Notes: a model not told the origin generated them from the letters alone. Shown: positions 16,392-26,451, numbered from the stretch's first letter. The stretch is 64,000 nt of DNA from Rhodobacter sp. (GCA_020250175.1 JADCEN010000006.1:1-64000); one strand, 5' to 3'. Made by a program: numbers and translations.

Positions 16392-17201
16392 ATGTCAGAC
16401 CTGCCGGGAATCGTTGTGGCCGGGGCATCCGGGCGCATGGGCCAGATGCTGATCCGCACCATCCTGGCGTCGGACAAGGCGCGGCTGGTGGGCTGCGTGG
16501 GACGGGCCGGCGCGCCCTGGATCGGCCGCGATGTGGGCGAGGCGATGGGGCGCGCGCCGCTGGGCGTTGTCGTCACCGACGACCCGCTGGAAGCCTTTGC
16601 CAGGGCACAGGCGGTGATCGATTTCACCACACCGGCGGCGACCGTGCAGTTTGCGGCGCTGGCCGCCCAGGCCCGTGCCGTGCATGTGATCGGCACCACG
16701 GGGCTGGAGCCTGAGCATCTGCGCGCCATCGCGCTGGCCGCGCATCACGCGGTGATCGTGCGCGCGGGCAACATGAGCCTTGGTGTGAACCTGCTGGTGC
16801 GCCTCACGCGGCTGGTTGCCGAAGCGCTGGATGCCGACTGGGACATCGAAGTGGTCGAGGCGCATCACCGCATGAAGGTGGATGCGCCCTCGGGCACCGC
16901 GCTGATGCTGGGCGGGGCGGCGGCGGAAGGGCGCGGCGTGGCGCTGGACGCGGTGCGCGATGCAGGGCGCGATGGCATCACCGGGGCGCGCCTGCGCGGG
17001 GCCATCGGGTTTGCCGCGGTGCGCGGCGGCGACATCGTGGGCGAGCATGACGTGATCTTCGCGGGCGAGGGCGAGCGGATCGTGCTGCGCCATGTGGCGA
17101 CCGACCGCGCGGTTTTTGCGCGCGGCGCGCTGCGGGCAGCCCTGTGGGGGCAGTCGCAAAAGCCCGGAGAATATGATATGATTAACGTGTTGGGGCTGTA
17201 G
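16392..17201 (+). CDS. dapB: 4-hydroxy-tetrahydrodipicolinate reductase
   Basis: DapB reduces hydroxytetrahydrodipicolinate with NAD(P)H in lysine and diaminopimelate synthesis. The 269-residue protein has the nucleotide-binding GASGRMGQ at residues 11-18, [10 protein letters not shown], and [11 protein letters not shown]. The catalytic block is [19 protein letters not shown] and the C-terminal [14 protein letters not shown] is also typical. A GGGGGA purine stretch precedes ATG 16392. It is followed by a 74-bp gap and a small secreted-protein gene. Confidence 0.96.
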   Translation: MSDLPGIVVAGASGRMGQMLIRTILASDKARLVGCVGRAGAPWIGRDVGEAMGRAPLGVVVTDDPLEAFARAQAVIDFTTPAATVQFAALAAQARAVHVIGTTGLEPEHLRAIALAAHHAVIVRAGNMSLGVNLLVRLTRLVAEALDADWDIEVVEAHHRMKVDAPSGTALMLGGAAAEGRGVALDAVRDAGRDGITGARLRGAIGFAAVRGGDIVGEHDVIFAGEGERIVLRHVATDRAVFARGALRAALWGQSQKPGEYDMINVLGL

Positions 17202-17214
17202 CCGCCGCGCCGAT

Positions 17215-17244
17215 TGATCCGGGGGCGGACCGGTTCCGTAGAAC
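17215..17244 (+). promoter_or_regulatory. Possible ECF (RpoE-type) promoter upstream of the small secreted protein
   Basis: TGATCC is followed by 18 bp and then TAGAAC. The -35 hexamer and spacing equal those of the two rpoE-region sites at 31.8 and 31.9 kb, but the -10 (TAGAAC) departs from TAAYCM. It lies 31 bp upstream of the ATG at 17275. Chance similarity cannot be excluded. Confidence 0.3.
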
Positions 17245-17274
17245 GCTGTACCACAACAGGAGGAGTGACTTGCA

Positions 17275-17640
17275 ATGCGTTCTGTGCTGATGGCCATAGC
17301 CTTTTCTGCGGCAGCTCTTTCGCCGGCCGCAGCGAATGATTTCGCGCCTGTACGCGATCAGGATTCATTCCTCTCGCTGGTCGAAGGCCGCGAGTTGCGC
17401 CTGAACCTGTTCCGCATCTCGATCGAAGTCCTTCCCGACGGCCGCATCGAGGGCAGTGCGCTGGGCTGGGATCTGTCGGGAACCTGGGATTGGCAGGACG
17501 GTTACTTCTGCCGCGAAATGGACTGGAGCGGGTACGCCATTCCGTTCAACTGCCAGCTGGTCGAGGTGTCCGGACAAGACAGGGTGCGCTTCACCGTCGA
17601 CAAGGGTGATGGTGATTCGGCGTCCTTCAGGCTGCGCTGA
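17275..17640 (+). CDS. Small secreted protein of unknown function
   Basis: This 121-residue protein has a signal peptide (MRSVLMAIAFSAAALSPAAA) and a mature domain of about 100 residues rich in beta-strand patterning (LRLNLFRISIEVLPDGRIEGSALG, TWDWQDGYFCREMDWSG). Two cysteines (FCREM and FNCQLV) could form a disulfide. An AGGAGG Shine-Dalgarno precedes ATG 17275. Its position behind dapB sometimes leads to misannotation as dihydrodipicolinate reductase, which the sequence does not support. A candidate ECF promoter lies upstream. No function can be assigned. Confidence 0.8.
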   Translation: MRSVLMAIAFSAAALSPAAANDFAPVRDQDSFLSLVEGRELRLNLFRISIEVLPDGRIEGSALGWDLSGTWDWQDGYFCREMDWSGYAIPFNCQLVEVSGQDRVRFTVDKGDGDSASFRLR

Positions 17641-17817
17641 TCAGAAGTCGACCGCGAGACCCTTCTTTTCCCAGTCGCCATAGCGGACCGGCTCGGGCCC
17701 GCCGGTACGCCCCCCTGTTTCGGGGGGCAACGGCTGCTCGGCCGCCTTGCGCCGACGCTCCTGCGCCTCGGCAAGGGCGCGAAGGGCGGCAGGGGGCAGG
17801 GCTTTGGCATCAGACAT
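17641..17817 (-). CDS. DUF1674 protein (SDHAF4-like)
   Basis: This 58-residue protein ends in PEPVRYGDWEKKGLAVDF, the signature of DUF1674. The mitochondrial family member SDHAF4 chaperones the flavinylated SdhA subunit of succinate dehydrogenase. A longer start at 17841 would add eight residues; ATG 17817 (MSDAKALPP) is preferred because most family members are about 60 residues. Its 3' end abuts the stop of the secreted-protein gene, and its 5' end faces rsmB. The sdh genes are not in this window. Confidence 0.8.
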   Translation of the reverse strand: MSDAKALPPAALRALAEAQERRRKAAEQPLPPETGGRTGGPEPVRYGDWEKKGLAVDF

Positions 17818-17897
17818 CGGGAACCGGCTTTCTTGTGTCAACCTGCGGCTTGATATACGCGGGTTGGCTCACGGAACAAGGTGCAGGGGTGTGCGGC

Positions 17898-19175
17898 ATG
17901 GCGGCGGACGGTCTGGCGGCGCGGGGGGCCGCGGTGGCGCTGCTGGACGCGGTTCTGGGCGAACGCCGGATGTTGCCCGATGTGCTGGCCGATCCGGCTG
18001 GACCTTTGGCGGGGCTTGCACCCTCTGACCGGGGCCGTGCGCATCGGCTGGCGCTGACCGTGTTGCGCAACCTGGAACAGGCAGACCGGGTGCTGGCACC
18101 GCATGTGCGGCGCGCCCCCCCGCGCCGTGTTCAGAACGTGCTGCGCCTGGCTGTCGTGGAACTGGCCGTCGAAGGGGCGGCGGCGCATGGCGTGGTCAAT
18201 GCCGCTGTCGATCTGGTGCGGCACGGGCGCAGGACGGGGTATTCGGCCGGGCTGGTGAATGCGGTCTTGCGCAAGCTGGCCGAGGTGCCCGATCTGTTTG
18301 CAGGCTTGGCCCCGCAAAAGATGCCGAGGTGGCTGCGCCAGCCGCTGGTCCACGCCTGGGGACGCGAGGCTGTCACCGCGATGGAAGCCGTACAGGCGCT
18401 GTCCACACCGCTGGATATCACCCTGCGGGACGGGGCCGATGCACCGGAAGGGGCCGTGCTGCTGCCGACGGGCAGTCTTCGGCTTTGGGATGCAGGGCAG
18501 GTGTCGGCGCTGCGCGGCTATGCGGCAGGGGGATGGTGGGTGCAGGATGCAGCGGCGGCCCTGCCGGTGCGCGTGCTGGATCCGCAACCGGGCGAGCGGA
18601 TCGTGGACCTGTGTGCGGCACCCGGCGGCAAGACGCTGCAACTGGCCGTCGCCGGGGCAGAGGTGACGGCACTTGACCTGTCCGGTCCGCGCCTGGCCCG
18701 GCTGCGCGACAACCTGGCGCGCACAGGGCTTCGGGCAGAGGTTGTCCAGGGGGATGCGACCCGCTGGCGCGGCCCTGCGCCCTTCGATGCGGTGCTGCTG
18801 GATGCGCCCTGTTCCGCCACCGGCACGATCCGGCGGCACCCCGACCTGCCCTTTGTCAGGGACGGCGCAGACATCAGCGGCCTGATCGCGGTGCAGGCCG
18901 AAATGATCGACGCGGCGCTGCGGCTGCTGCGTCCGGGCGGACGGCTGGTGTTCTGCACCTGCTCGCTGCTTCCGGACGAAGGCGAGATGCAGCTTGACGC
19001 CGCGCTTGCGCGCCACCCCGGCCTGACGGTGGAACCGCCCCAAGGCGTGCCGGGGCTGGAACCGGGCTGGCTGACCCCCGCAGGCGCCCTTCGGCTTCGG
19101 CCCGATTTCTGGGCCGGCCGGGGCGGGATCGACGGCTTCTTCATCGCGCGGCTGCGCAAGCCGGAAGAGCGGTGA
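17898..19175 (+). CDS. rsmB: 16S rRNA m5C967 methyltransferase RsmB-type protein
   Basis: This ~425-residue protein has an N-terminal NusB-like RNA-binding domain (RAHRLALTVLRNLEQADRVL, AHGVVNAAVDLVRHG) and a C-terminal SAM methyltransferase. SAM binding is VDLCAAPGGKTLQLA. The two catalytic cysteines are in LLDAPCSATGTIRRHPD and VFCTCSLLPDEGE, as in RsmB/NSUN enzymes. The start is uncertain: the ORF opens with GTG at 17835, GTG at 17889 is possible, and ATG 17898 (MAADGLAAR) is used here. It leads the conserved run rsmB - heparinase-like - purH - lspA. Confidence 0.9.
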   Translation: MAADGLAARGAAVALLDAVLGERRMLPDVLADPAGPLAGLAPSDRGRAHRLALTVLRNLEQADRVLAPHVRRAPPRRVQNVLRLAVVELAVEGAAAHGVVNAAVDLVRHGRRTGYSAGLVNAVLRKLAEVPDLFAGLAPQKMPRWLRQPLVHAWGREAVTAMEAVQALSTPLDITLRDGADAPEGAVLLPTGSLRLWDAGQVSALRGYAAGGWWVQDAAAALPVRVLDPQPGERIVDLCAAPGGKTLQLAVAGAEVTALDLSGPRLARLRDNLARTGLRAEVVQGDATRWRGPAPFDAVLLDAPCSATGTIRRHPDLPFVRDGADISGLIAVQAEMIDAALRLLRPGGRLVFCTCSLLPDEGEMQLDAALARHPGLTVEPPQGVPGLEPGWLTPAGALRLRPDFWAGRGGIDGFFIARLRKPEER

Positions 19176-19254
19176 CAGGGCCGGATGCGACAGGTAAAGT
19201 CGGCCCCCGGACCCGGTCGCGGGGAAAGCTGACGCAGGCAAAGGTGACACAGGC

Positions 19255-20985
19255 GTGACAGGACAAGCGGGCCTTTCTGCGCGACGGACGCAGGCGTTGC
19301 ACCGGCTGCATGCCCGCTGGGCCGGACTGGCGCGGCCCGCGACCGGATTCATGTCCCAGCCCGAGCCGCGCAGCATCGGGCATTACGCGCGGGGCCGACA
19401 GCTTGTTGCGGGCAACTTCCTGTTTTCCGGGCATCTGATCGAAGCCCCCGGACTGCTGATCTGGGATATTGCAATCCCCGATCCCGCCTTCGAAGACGAG
19501 GTGCAGGGCTTTGCCTGGCTGGACGATCTGGCGGCTGTGGGCGATGCTGCGGCCCGCAGGAAGGCACAGGATTGGACCTGGGGCTGGATCGCGCGATTCG
19601 GCCGTGGCACCGGCCCGGGCTGGACCCCGGACCTGACGGGGCGGCGGATGATCCGATGGATCAATCATGCGCTGTTCCTGCTCAACGGCATCGACCGGAC
19701 GGCGACCGAAGCCTACTACCGCGCCCTGTCGCGGCAGACCGTCTTCCTGTCGCGCCGGTGGCATACGGCATCCCCCGGTCTGCCCCGGTTCGAGGCGCTG
19801 ACCGGACTTATCTACGCCGGGCTGGCCCTGACAGGGATGGAACGCTACGTGGCGCGCGCCCGGGCCGCGCTTGCGCGGGAATGTGCGACGGAAATCGACG
19901 ACGAAGGCGGCATTCCGACACGCAACCCCGAAGAACTGCTGGAGGTATTCACGCTGCTGATCTGGGCGGCGCAGGCGCTGGCCGAAACCGGGCGCAGGCC
20001 GGGGGCGGCACATCTGGCGGCGATCGAGCGGGTCGCGCCGACGCTGCGCGCCCTGCGCCATGCCGATGGCGGGCTGGCCCGGTTTCACGGCGGCGGGCGG
20101 GGCCTTGAAGGGCGGCTGGACCAGGCGCTTGCAGGATCCGGGGTCAAGCCTGCCGCCCTGACCGGGCTGGCCATGGGCTTTGCCCGGCTGTCGGGCGGAC
20201 GCACCAGCGTGATCGCGGATGCCGCGCCCCCGCCGGACGGGCAGGCCTCACTGTCGGCCCATGCCTCGACACTGGCGTTCGAACTTACGTCCGGGCGGCG
20301 CGCCGTGATTGTCAGCTGCGGGTCCGGGGCACCGTTCGGGCCGGACTGGCGGCGGGCGGGGCGCGCCACGGCCTCGCATTCCACGCTGGAGATCGAAGGC
20401 TTCTCGTCCTCACGGCTGGGGGGCGGCGGGGACGAGCAGTTGACCGACCGTGCCTGGGTCCCGCTTGCGCAGATGGTGACCGACCCGTCGGCGGCGCGCC
20501 TTGCCATGAGCCATGAGGGCTGGATCGAGACGCACGGCCTGACCCATACGCGCCATCTGGTCCTGGCCCATGACGGGCGGCACCTGAGCGGCGGGGATAT
20601 TCTGGAAGCGATCGCGCCGGAGGATCGCCACCAGTTCGAACGGGTCATGAACCGGACCCGCTTTCAGGGCGTGCAGTTCATGATCCGCTTTCACCTGCAT
20701 CCGGATGTCGATGCGGCGATCGACCTGGGCGGGGCTGCGGTTTCCCTTGTCCTGAAAAGTGGCGAGTTGTGGATCTTCAGGCATTCGGGCGGGGCGGACC
20801 TGGCGCTTCAACCATCGGTCTATCTGGAAAGGGGGCGGCTGAAGCCGCGCCCCACCAAGCAGATCGTCCTGTCCGCCATGCTTCAGCACAGCGAAGCCCG
20901 GATCGACTGGACCTTGGCGAAGGCACAGGATACTCCGCTTGCGATCCGCGACCTTGACCGCGACGATCCCGCCGCGCTGGCCTGA
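19255..20985 (+). CDS. Heparinase II/III family protein
   Basis: This 576-residue protein matches the heparinase II/III family. It has a helical N-terminal toroid ([33 protein letters not shown]) and a beta-rich C-terminal part ([21 protein letters not shown], then [15 protein letters not shown]). The ASHSTLEI segment is typical of the family. Members are polysaccharide lyases, but the ubiquitous rhodobacterial copy beside purH has no proven substrate. No signal peptide is evident. The start is GTG 19255, 79 bp after rsmB. It ends 26 bp before purH, so the three are likely one transcript. Confidence 0.85.
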   Translation: MTGQAGLSARRTQALHRLHARWAGLARPATGFMSQPEPRSIGHYARGRQLVAGNFLFSGHLIEAPGLLIWDIAIPDPAFEDEVQGFAWLDDLAAVGDAAARRKAQDWTWGWIARFGRGTGPGWTPDLTGRRMIRWINHALFLLNGIDRTATEAYYRALSRQTVFLSRRWHTASPGLPRFEALTGLIYAGLALTGMERYVARARAALARECATEIDDEGGIPTRNPEELLEVFTLLIWAAQALAETGRRPGAAHLAAIERVAPTLRALRHADGGLARFHGGGRGLEGRLDQALAGSGVKPAALTGLAMGFARLSGGRTSVIADAAPPPDGQASLSAHASTLAFELTSGRRAVIVSCGSGAPFGPDWRRAGRATASHSTLEIEGFSSSRLGGGGDEQLTDRAWVPLAQMVTDPSAARLAMSHEGWIETHGLTHTRHLVLAHDGRHLSGGDILEAIAPEDRHQFERVMNRTRFQGVQFMIRFHLHPDVDAAIDLGGAAVSLVLKSGELWIFRHSGGADLALQPSVYLERGRLKPRPTKQIVLSAMLQHSEARIDWTLAKAQDTPLAIRDLDRDDPAALA

Positions 20986-21011
20986 GGCCGGTCCACTGCA
21001 AGGGAAACCCG

Positions 21012-22595
21012 ATGCCCAACCTCGTTCATGTTGGCCGCGCACTGATTTCCGTTTCCGACAAGACCGGTCTGACCGACCTGTGCCGGTCCCTGTCCGCGCT
21101 GGGGATTGAACTGATTTCCACAGGGGGATCGGCGGCCGGGTTGCGGGCGGCGGGGCTGGCGGTGCGCGACGTGGCCGACGTGACGGGGTTTCCGGAAATG
21201 ATGGACGGCCGCGTCAAAACGCTGCACCCCAACGTTCACGGCGGTCTTCTGGCGCTGCGCGACGATGACGAACATCTTCTGGCCATGGCCGCGCATGGGA
21301 TCGAACCCATCGACCTGCTGGTGGCCAATCTCTACCCGTTCGAGGCCACCGTGGCGCGGGGCGGCAGCTATGGCGATTGTGTCGAGAACATCGATATCGG
21401 CGGCCCGGCGATGATCCGGGCAGCGGCCAAGAATCACAGATTTGTCAATGTCGTCGTTGATCCGCAGGATTATCCGGCGCTGCTGGCCGAACTGGCCAGA
21501 CATGGCGGGGCAACAAGCCATGCCTTCCGCCAGAAACTGGCCCTGACCGCCTATTCCCGCACCGCCGCCTATGATGCCGCCGTGTCCGGCTGGCTTGCCG
21601 CTGCGCTGAAGGACCCCGCGCCGCGAAGGCGCTGCTTTGCAGGCACCCTGGTGCAGGGGCTGCGCTATGGCGAAAACCCGCATCAGGCTGCGGCCTTCTA
21701 CAGCGACGGGTCGGGCAGGCCGGGCGTGGCCACGGCCCGCCAGTGGCAGGGCAAGGAGCTGTCCTACAACAACATCAACGATACCGATGCCGCCTTCGAG
21801 CTTGTGGCCGAATTTCAGGACGGCCCGGCCTGCGCGATCATCAAGCATGCCAATCCCTGCGGCGTGGCCCGTGGCGCGACCCTGGCCGAGGCCTGTGCGC
21901 GCGCCTATGACTGCGACCGCACCTCGGCCTATGGCGGGATCGTGGCGCTGAACCGTCCGCTCGACGGCCCCGCAGCGGCAGAGATCGCGGAAATCTTCAC
22001 CGAAGTGGTGATCGCACCCGGTGCGGACGAGGCGGCGCGCGCCGTGTTCGCGGGCCGCAAGAACCTGCGCCTTTTGACGACCGAAGCCCTTCCCGATCCC
22101 GCGGCACCGGGCACCGCGTTCCGGCAGGTGGCGGGCGGGTTTCTGGTGCAGGACCGCGACGCGGGGCGGCTGATGCCCGCTGACCTGAAGGTCGCGACAC
22201 GGCGCCACCCGACCCAGGCCGAACTTGACGATCTGCTCTTTGCCTGGATCGTGGCAAAGCATGTCAGATCGAACGCCATCGTCTATGTCAAGGGCGGGGC
22301 CACCGTGGGGATCGGGGCCGGGCAGATGAGCCGGATTGACTCGACCCGGATCGCTGCGCGCAAGGCCCGGGATATGGCCGAGGCGCTTGGCCTGTCCGAT
22401 CCGCCGACACGCGGGTCGGTGGTGGCATCCGATGCGTTCTTTCCCTTTGCCGACGGGCTGATTGCCGCCGCCGAAGCCGGGGCCACGGCGGTGATCCAAC
22501 CCGGCGGGTCCCTGCGCGATGACGAGGTGATCGCAGCGGCGGATGCGGCGGGGCTGGCGATGGTCTTAACCGGCCAGCGCCATTTCAGGCATTGA
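21012..22595 (+). CDS. purH: Bifunctional AICAR formyltransferase/IMP cyclohydrolase
   Basis: PurH carries out the last two steps of de novo purine synthesis. The 527-residue protein has the cyclohydrolase (MGS-like) domain at 1-150 ([43 protein letters not shown]). The transformylase domain begins at about 200 ([47 protein letters not shown]). Length and motif order are standard. lspA starts 2 bp after its stop (or overlaps by TTGA if TTG is used). Confidence 0.97.
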   Translation: MPNLVHVGRALISVSDKTGLTDLCRSLSALGIELISTGGSAAGLRAAGLAVRDVADVTGFPEMMDGRVKTLHPNVHGGLLALRDDDEHLLAMAAHGIEPIDLLVANLYPFEATVARGGSYGDCVENIDIGGPAMIRAAAKNHRFVNVVVDPQDYPALLAELARHGGATSHAFRQKLALTAYSRTAAYDAAVSGWLAAALKDPAPRRRCFAGTLVQGLRYGENPHQAAAFYSDGSGRPGVATARQWQGKELSYNNINDTDAAFELVAEFQDGPACAIIKHANPCGVARGATLAEACARAYDCDRTSAYGGIVALNRPLDGPAAAEIAEIFTEVVIAPGADEAARAVFAGRKNLRLLTTEALPDPAAPGTAFRQVAGGFLVQDRDAGRLMPADLKVATRRHPTQAELDDLLFAWIVAKHVRSNAIVYVKGGATVGIGAGQMSRIDSTRIAARKARDMAEALGLSDPPTRGSVVASDAFFPFADGLIAAAEAGATAVIQPGGSLRDDEVIAAADAAGLAMVLTGQRHFRH

Positions 22596-22597
22596 CC

Positions 22598-23092
22598 ATG
22601 CGCATCGCCAACCTGACGGCAGTGATCGTCTTTGTCATCGACCAGGCGCTGAAGATCATCGTGGTCTGGTGGCTCAACCTGGCCGAACGGGGCGAGATCG
22701 ACGTGATTCCCCCGCTGTTGAACTTCCGGATGGCGTGGAACCGGGGGGTGAACTTCGGCCTGTTCTCGGGCGATGCCGATGCCCTGCGCTGGGGCCTGAT
22801 TGCCGTGGCGCTGGCAATTTCGGCATGGGTCTGGCTGTGGGTGCGCCGCGACGCCCCTGCGCCGCGAACCCAGGTGCTGGCCGGGCTGCTGATCGGCGGG
22901 GCGCTGGGCAATGTCGTGGACCGCGTGCTCTACGGGGCTGTGGCCGATTTCCTCAACATGTCCTGCTGCGGCATCGAAAATCCGTTCGCCTTCAATGTGG
23001 CGGACATCTGCATTTTCGTAGGCGCCTTTGGCCTTGTGATCTTCGCCGGCAAGGACAAGCCGCCGGCACATCCCGGCGGAAACAGCCCGTGA
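22598..23092 (+). CDS. lspA: Lipoprotein signal peptidase
   Basis: LspA is the inner-membrane aspartyl protease that removes signal peptides from diacylglyceryl-modified prolipoproteins. The 164-residue protein has four hydrophobic segments. Family motifs are [37 protein letters not shown] and FNVADICIF; the aspartates in VADF and NVAD are the catalytic pair. ATG 22598 is preferred to the TTG six bases upstream used in the ORF track. It is followed by a lipoprotein gene, a plausible substrate. Confidence 0.95.
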   Translation: MRIANLTAVIVFVIDQALKIIVVWWLNLAERGEIDVIPPLLNFRMAWNRGVNFGLFSGDADALRWGLIAVALAISAWVWLWVRRDAPAPRTQVLAGLLIGGALGNVVDRVLYGAVADFLNMSCCGIENPFAFNVADICIFVGAFGLVIFAGKDKPPAHPGGNSP

Positions 23093-23145
23093 CGCGCCCG
23101 GTGCTTTGCGCTAAAGACGGCGGGACGGGCAGGATGGAGAGGACG

Positions 23146-23682
23146 ATGCGGGCAGGACGGGGTGCCTTGGCGGTCATGGCAGTTGCGGTCCTGACGCTGT
23201 CCGCCTGCAGCAACAGCGAGGGTGTGCCCCAGTTGATGAACGTGGGCCAGCCGGGGCCGGGGCCTGATGAGTTTGCCGTTCTTCCGTCCAAGCCGCTGGT
23301 CATTCCGGAAAATCTGGCCGCGCTTCCCGCCCCGACACCGGGCGGGGCCAACCTGACCGATCCCACGCCGAATGCCGATGCCATTGTGGCGCTGGGCGGG
23401 CGTCCCGGGGCGCGGGGTGCCGGTATTCCCGCATCTGACACGGCGATGGTAAGTTATGCTGGCCGTTACGGCATCACGCCGGACATCCGCCAAACCCTGG
23501 CCGCCGAGGATCTGGAATGGCGGCGCGACAATGAAGGGCGCGTTCTGGAACGCCTGTTCAACGTCAATGTCTATTACCGCGCCTATGAAATCCAGTCGCT
23601 GGATCAGGTCCGCGAACTGGACCGCTGGCGCGCGCGTGGTGTGCGAACGCAGTCCGCTCCGCCGCCGCAACCCGGCGAATAA
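23146..23682 (+). CDS. DUF3035 lipoprotein
   Basis: This 178-residue protein has a lipoprotein signal (MRAGRGALAVMAVAVLTLSAC) with lipobox LSAC and lipid-attachment Cys21. The body has the DUF3035 features PDEFAVLPSKPLVIPENLAALP and TPNADAIVALGG. The family is alphaproteobacterial and uncharacterised. A GGAGAGG Shine-Dalgarno supports ATG 23146 over the ATG four codons upstream. Coming directly after lspA, its maturation depends on the upstream gene. Outer-membrane or periplasmic anchoring is inferred. Confidence 0.87.
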   Translation: MRAGRGALAVMAVAVLTLSACSNSEGVPQLMNVGQPGPGPDEFAVLPSKPLVIPENLAALPAPTPGGANLTDPTPNADAIVALGGRPGARGAGIPASDTAMVSYAGRYGITPDIRQTLAAEDLEWRRDNEGRVLERLFNVNVYYRAYEIQSLDQVRELDRWRARGVRTQSAPPPQPGE

Positions 23683-23776
23683 CGGCGCTTCACATCCGCG
23701 TTTGGCTGCCCGGTCGGGGATTTGATCCTGCCGGTGCATGGAATATGTCTGCATCGGAAGAAGAAAGGACCGTCCC

Positions 23777-25111
23777 ATGATCCGGGTGCTGCGCACAGCT
23801 CTTGTGTTGTTTTTCGCGTCCGGTCCGGTGCTTGCCGAAAAGGTAACCGACTTTACCCTGCCGAACGGGCTGCAGGTGGTGGTGATCGAAGACCACCGCG
23901 CCCCGGTCGTGGTTCAGATGGTCTGGTACCGTGTGGGGGCGGCAGATGAACCGCCGGGGCATTCCGGCATTGCGCATTTTCTGGAACATCTGATGTTCAA
24001 GGGCACCGATGACGTGCCGTCCGGCAAATTCTCGGAAATCGTGCAGGCGCAGGGGGGCAGCGACAATGCCTTCACCTCGTGGGATTACACCGCCTATTAT
24101 CAGCGCGTGGCGGCGGACCGTCTTGACCTTGTGATGAAGCTGGAAGCGGACCGGATGCGCGACCTGCGGCTGACGGAAGCAGACGTGACCACCGAACGTG
24201 CGGTGATACTGGAAGAACGCACCACCCGCACAGACAGCGATCCGGCGGCACTTTTTGCCGAACAGACGCAGGCCGCGCAATTTCTGAACCACCCCTATGC
24301 CATTCCGATCATCGGCTGGCGGCACGAGATCGAGCAGTTGGACCGCGACGATGCGCTGGCCTTTTACGCCAGGTATTACGCCCCCAACAACGCCGTGCTG
24401 GTCGTCGCCGGGGACGTGACTCCGGACGAGGTGAAACGGCTGGCAGAACAGCATTACGGGCCGCTGGCCCCCACCGCCGATCTGCCGCCGCGCCTCCGGC
24501 CGGGTGAACCACCGCAACTGGCAGAGCGGCGGCTGACCATGGCCGATCCGCGCGTGGCCCAGCCCTATGTCGTGCGCAGCTATCTTGCGCCGGAACGCAA
24601 CAGCGGCGCGCAGGACAAGGCGGCGGCCCTGACCGTTCTGGCGGAACTGCTGGGCGGAAGCGGCACGACATCGGTTCTGGCGCGCGCCCTGACCTTCGAC
24701 ACGCAGACGGCAGTTTATGCATCGGCGTTCTATGACGGCAATACGCTGGATGCAGGCACCTTCGGGCTGATCGTGGCCCCGGCACCCGACGTCTCGCTGC
24801 AGCAGGCCGAGGCCGCGATGGACACGGCCATTGCCCGGTTCCTGAAAGACGGGGTGGACCCCGTGGCGCTGGACCGGATCAAGACCCAGATCCGGGCAGA
24901 GCAAATCTATGCCAATGACGATACCGGCGGCCTTGCCGGCCGCTATGGCGAAGCCCTGGCAAACGGTCTGACAGTTGCGGATGTGCAGGCCTGGCCGGAT
25001 GTGCTTCAGGCCGTCAGCGCCGAAGATGTGATGGCCGCCGCGCAAGAGGTTCTGGATCGCCGCACAGCCGTCACCGGACATCTTGAAACCGCCGGGGAGC
25101 AGGAACAGTGA
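23777..25111 (+). CDS. M16 family zinc metallopeptidase, catalytically competent member
   Basis: This 444-residue protein has a signal peptide (MIRVLRTALVLFFASGPVLA) and an M16 insulinase/processing-peptidase domain. The inverted zinc motif is HFLEH at residues 67-71, with a downstream glutamate in TTERAVILEER about 76 residues later. A second M16 half follows. It likely degrades short peptides in the periplasm. The start at 23777 is chosen for the signal peptide; the ORF track begins 13 codons earlier. It overlaps the next M16 gene by GTGA. Active/inactive M16 pairs form heterodimers in several bacteria, and this pair fits that pattern. Confidence 0.92.
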   Translation: MIRVLRTALVLFFASGPVLAEKVTDFTLPNGLQVVVIEDHRAPVVVQMVWYRVGAADEPPGHSGIAHFLEHLMFKGTDDVPSGKFSEIVQAQGGSDNAFTSWDYTAYYQRVAADRLDLVMKLEADRMRDLRLTEADVTTERAVILEERTTRTDSDPAALFAEQTQAAQFLNHPYAIPIIGWRHEIEQLDRDDALAFYARYYAPNNAVLVVAGDVTPDEVKRLAEQHYGPLAPTADLPPRLRPGEPPQLAERRLTMADPRVAQPYVVRSYLAPERNSGAQDKAAALTVLAELLGGSGTTSVLARALTFDTQTAVYASAFYDGNTLDAGTFGLIVAPAPDVSLQQAEAAMDTAIARFLKDGVDPVALDRIKTQIRAEQIYANDDTGGLAGRYGEALANGLTVADVQAWPDVLQAVSAEDVMAAAQEVLDRRTAVTGHLETAGEQEQ

Positions 25112-26451
25112 CCGTGATGAAATGGGCTGTGGTTGCGCTGGTTCTGGCGGCGTTTCCCGCCCGCGCCGAAATCGCCATTCAGAACGTCACCTCGCCCGGC
25201 GGCATCACCGCCTGGCTGGTGGAAGATCACAATATCCCGTTCACCGCGCTAGAAATCCGCTTCAGGGGTGGCACCAGCCTTGACCTGCCGGGCGCGCGCG
25301 GGGCGGTCAACCTGATGGCCGCAACACTGGAAGAAGGGGCGGGCGCATTGGACGCGCAGGGCTTTGCCGAAGCGCGGGATGCGCTTGCGGCCAGGTTCAG
25401 CTTTGATGCCGGGCCGGACTCGCTGGGCATCTCGGCCCGTTTCCTTACAGAGAACCGCGATGCGGCGACCGATCTGCTGCGCAGCGCGCTGATCGAGCCG
25501 CGCTTTGATGAGGACGCAGTCGAACGGGTCAGGGGACAGATTCTGGCCGGTCTGGCATCTGACGCGCAGGATCCGGCGACCCTTGCCACGTGGCGGTTCA
25601 ACGAGATGGCCTATGGCGGGCATCCCTATGGCAGCGACGGGGACGGGACGCCCGACAGCGTCGCGGCCCTGACCCGGGATGATCTGCTGGACGCGCACAA
25701 GGCAACGATGACGCGCGACCGGGTCTATGTGGCCGCTGCGGGCGACATTTCGGCGGCCGAGCTTGGCCCGCTTTTGGACCGTCTTCTGGGCGACTTGCCC
25801 GCAACAGGCCGGCAGATGCCCGCTGTCGCGGGCTGGCACCTGGGCGGCGGGGTCACCGTGGTGGATTACCCCTCGCCGCAGTCGGTGATCCTGTTCGGGC
25901 AGGAAGGCCTGAGGCTGGACGACCCCGATTTCTTCGCCGCCTTTATCCTGAACGAGGTTCTGGGCGGCGGGCGCTTTTCCGCCCGGCTGATGACGGAACT
26001 GCGCGAAAAGCGCGGGCTGACCTATGGGGTGTCAAGCTACCTGGTTCCGATGGATTTCGCGCAGGCCCATCTGGGCCAGATGGCCACGGCAAACGCCACC
26101 GTGGCCGAATCGATCGCGCTGATCCGTCAGGAATGGCAGCATATGGCGCAGGAAGGCATCACGGCGGAAGAGCTGGCCGCGACGAAGACCTATATGACCG
26201 GGTCCTATCCGTTGCGGTTTGACGGCAACAGCGCGATTGCCGATATCCTTGTCGGCATGCAGATGGATGGCTTTCCCATCGATTATCCGGCCACGCGGAA
26301 TGCCAGGGTCGAAGCGGTGACGCTGGACGATGTCAAGCGGGTGGCGGCGCGGCTGTTCCAGCCGGACAAGCTGCATTTTGTGGTTGTGGGCCAGCCGGAC
26401 GGCGTGGTTGCAGCGGATCAGCACGGTGCTGAAGACGTGTCCGCCCCATAG
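25108..26451 (+). CDS. M16 family peptidase-like protein, non-catalytic partner
   Basis: This 447-residue secreted protein (signal MKWAVVALVLAAFPARA) has the two-domain M16 fold, including REKRGLTYGVSSYLVPM, the R-Y motif region of the C-terminal half. The position of HxxEH reads AVNLMAATLEEG, so zinc ligands are missing. It probably partners the upstream active subunit, as in mitochondrial processing peptidase and PqqF-like pairs. The start is GTG 25108, or ATG 25117. Its last ~8 codons coincide with the start of mosaic repeat block 2 (GGTGCTGAA), so the C-terminus may have been extended by the repeat. Confidence 0.9.
   Translation: MTVMKWAVVALVLAAFPARAEIAIQNVTSPGGITAWLVEDHNIPFTALEIRFRGGTSLDLPGARGAVNLMAATLEEGAGALDAQGFAEARDALAARFSFDAGPDSLGISARFLTENRDAATDLLRSALIEPRFDEDAVERVRGQILAGLASDAQDPATLATWRFNEMAYGGHPYGSDGDGTPDSVAALTRDDLLDAHKATMTRDRVYVAAAGDISAAELGPLLDRLLGDLPATGRQMPAVAGWHLGGGVTVVDYPSPQSVILFGQEGLRLDDPDFFAAFILNEVLGGGRFSARLMTELREKRGLTYGVSSYLVPMDFAQAHLGQMATANATVAESIALIRQEWQHMAQEGITAEELAATKTYMTGSYPLRFDGNSAIADILVGMQMDGFPIDYPATRNARVEAVTLDDVKRVAARLFQPDKLHFVVVGQPDGVVAADQHGAEDVSAP

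Noticed and set aside
17838-19376. 512-codon minus-strand ORF
   Set aside because: Antisense to rsmB, whose motifs VDLCAAPGGKT and DAPC are intact.
20883-22499. 538-codon minus-strand ORF
   Set aside because: Antisense to purH, which has all expected motifs.
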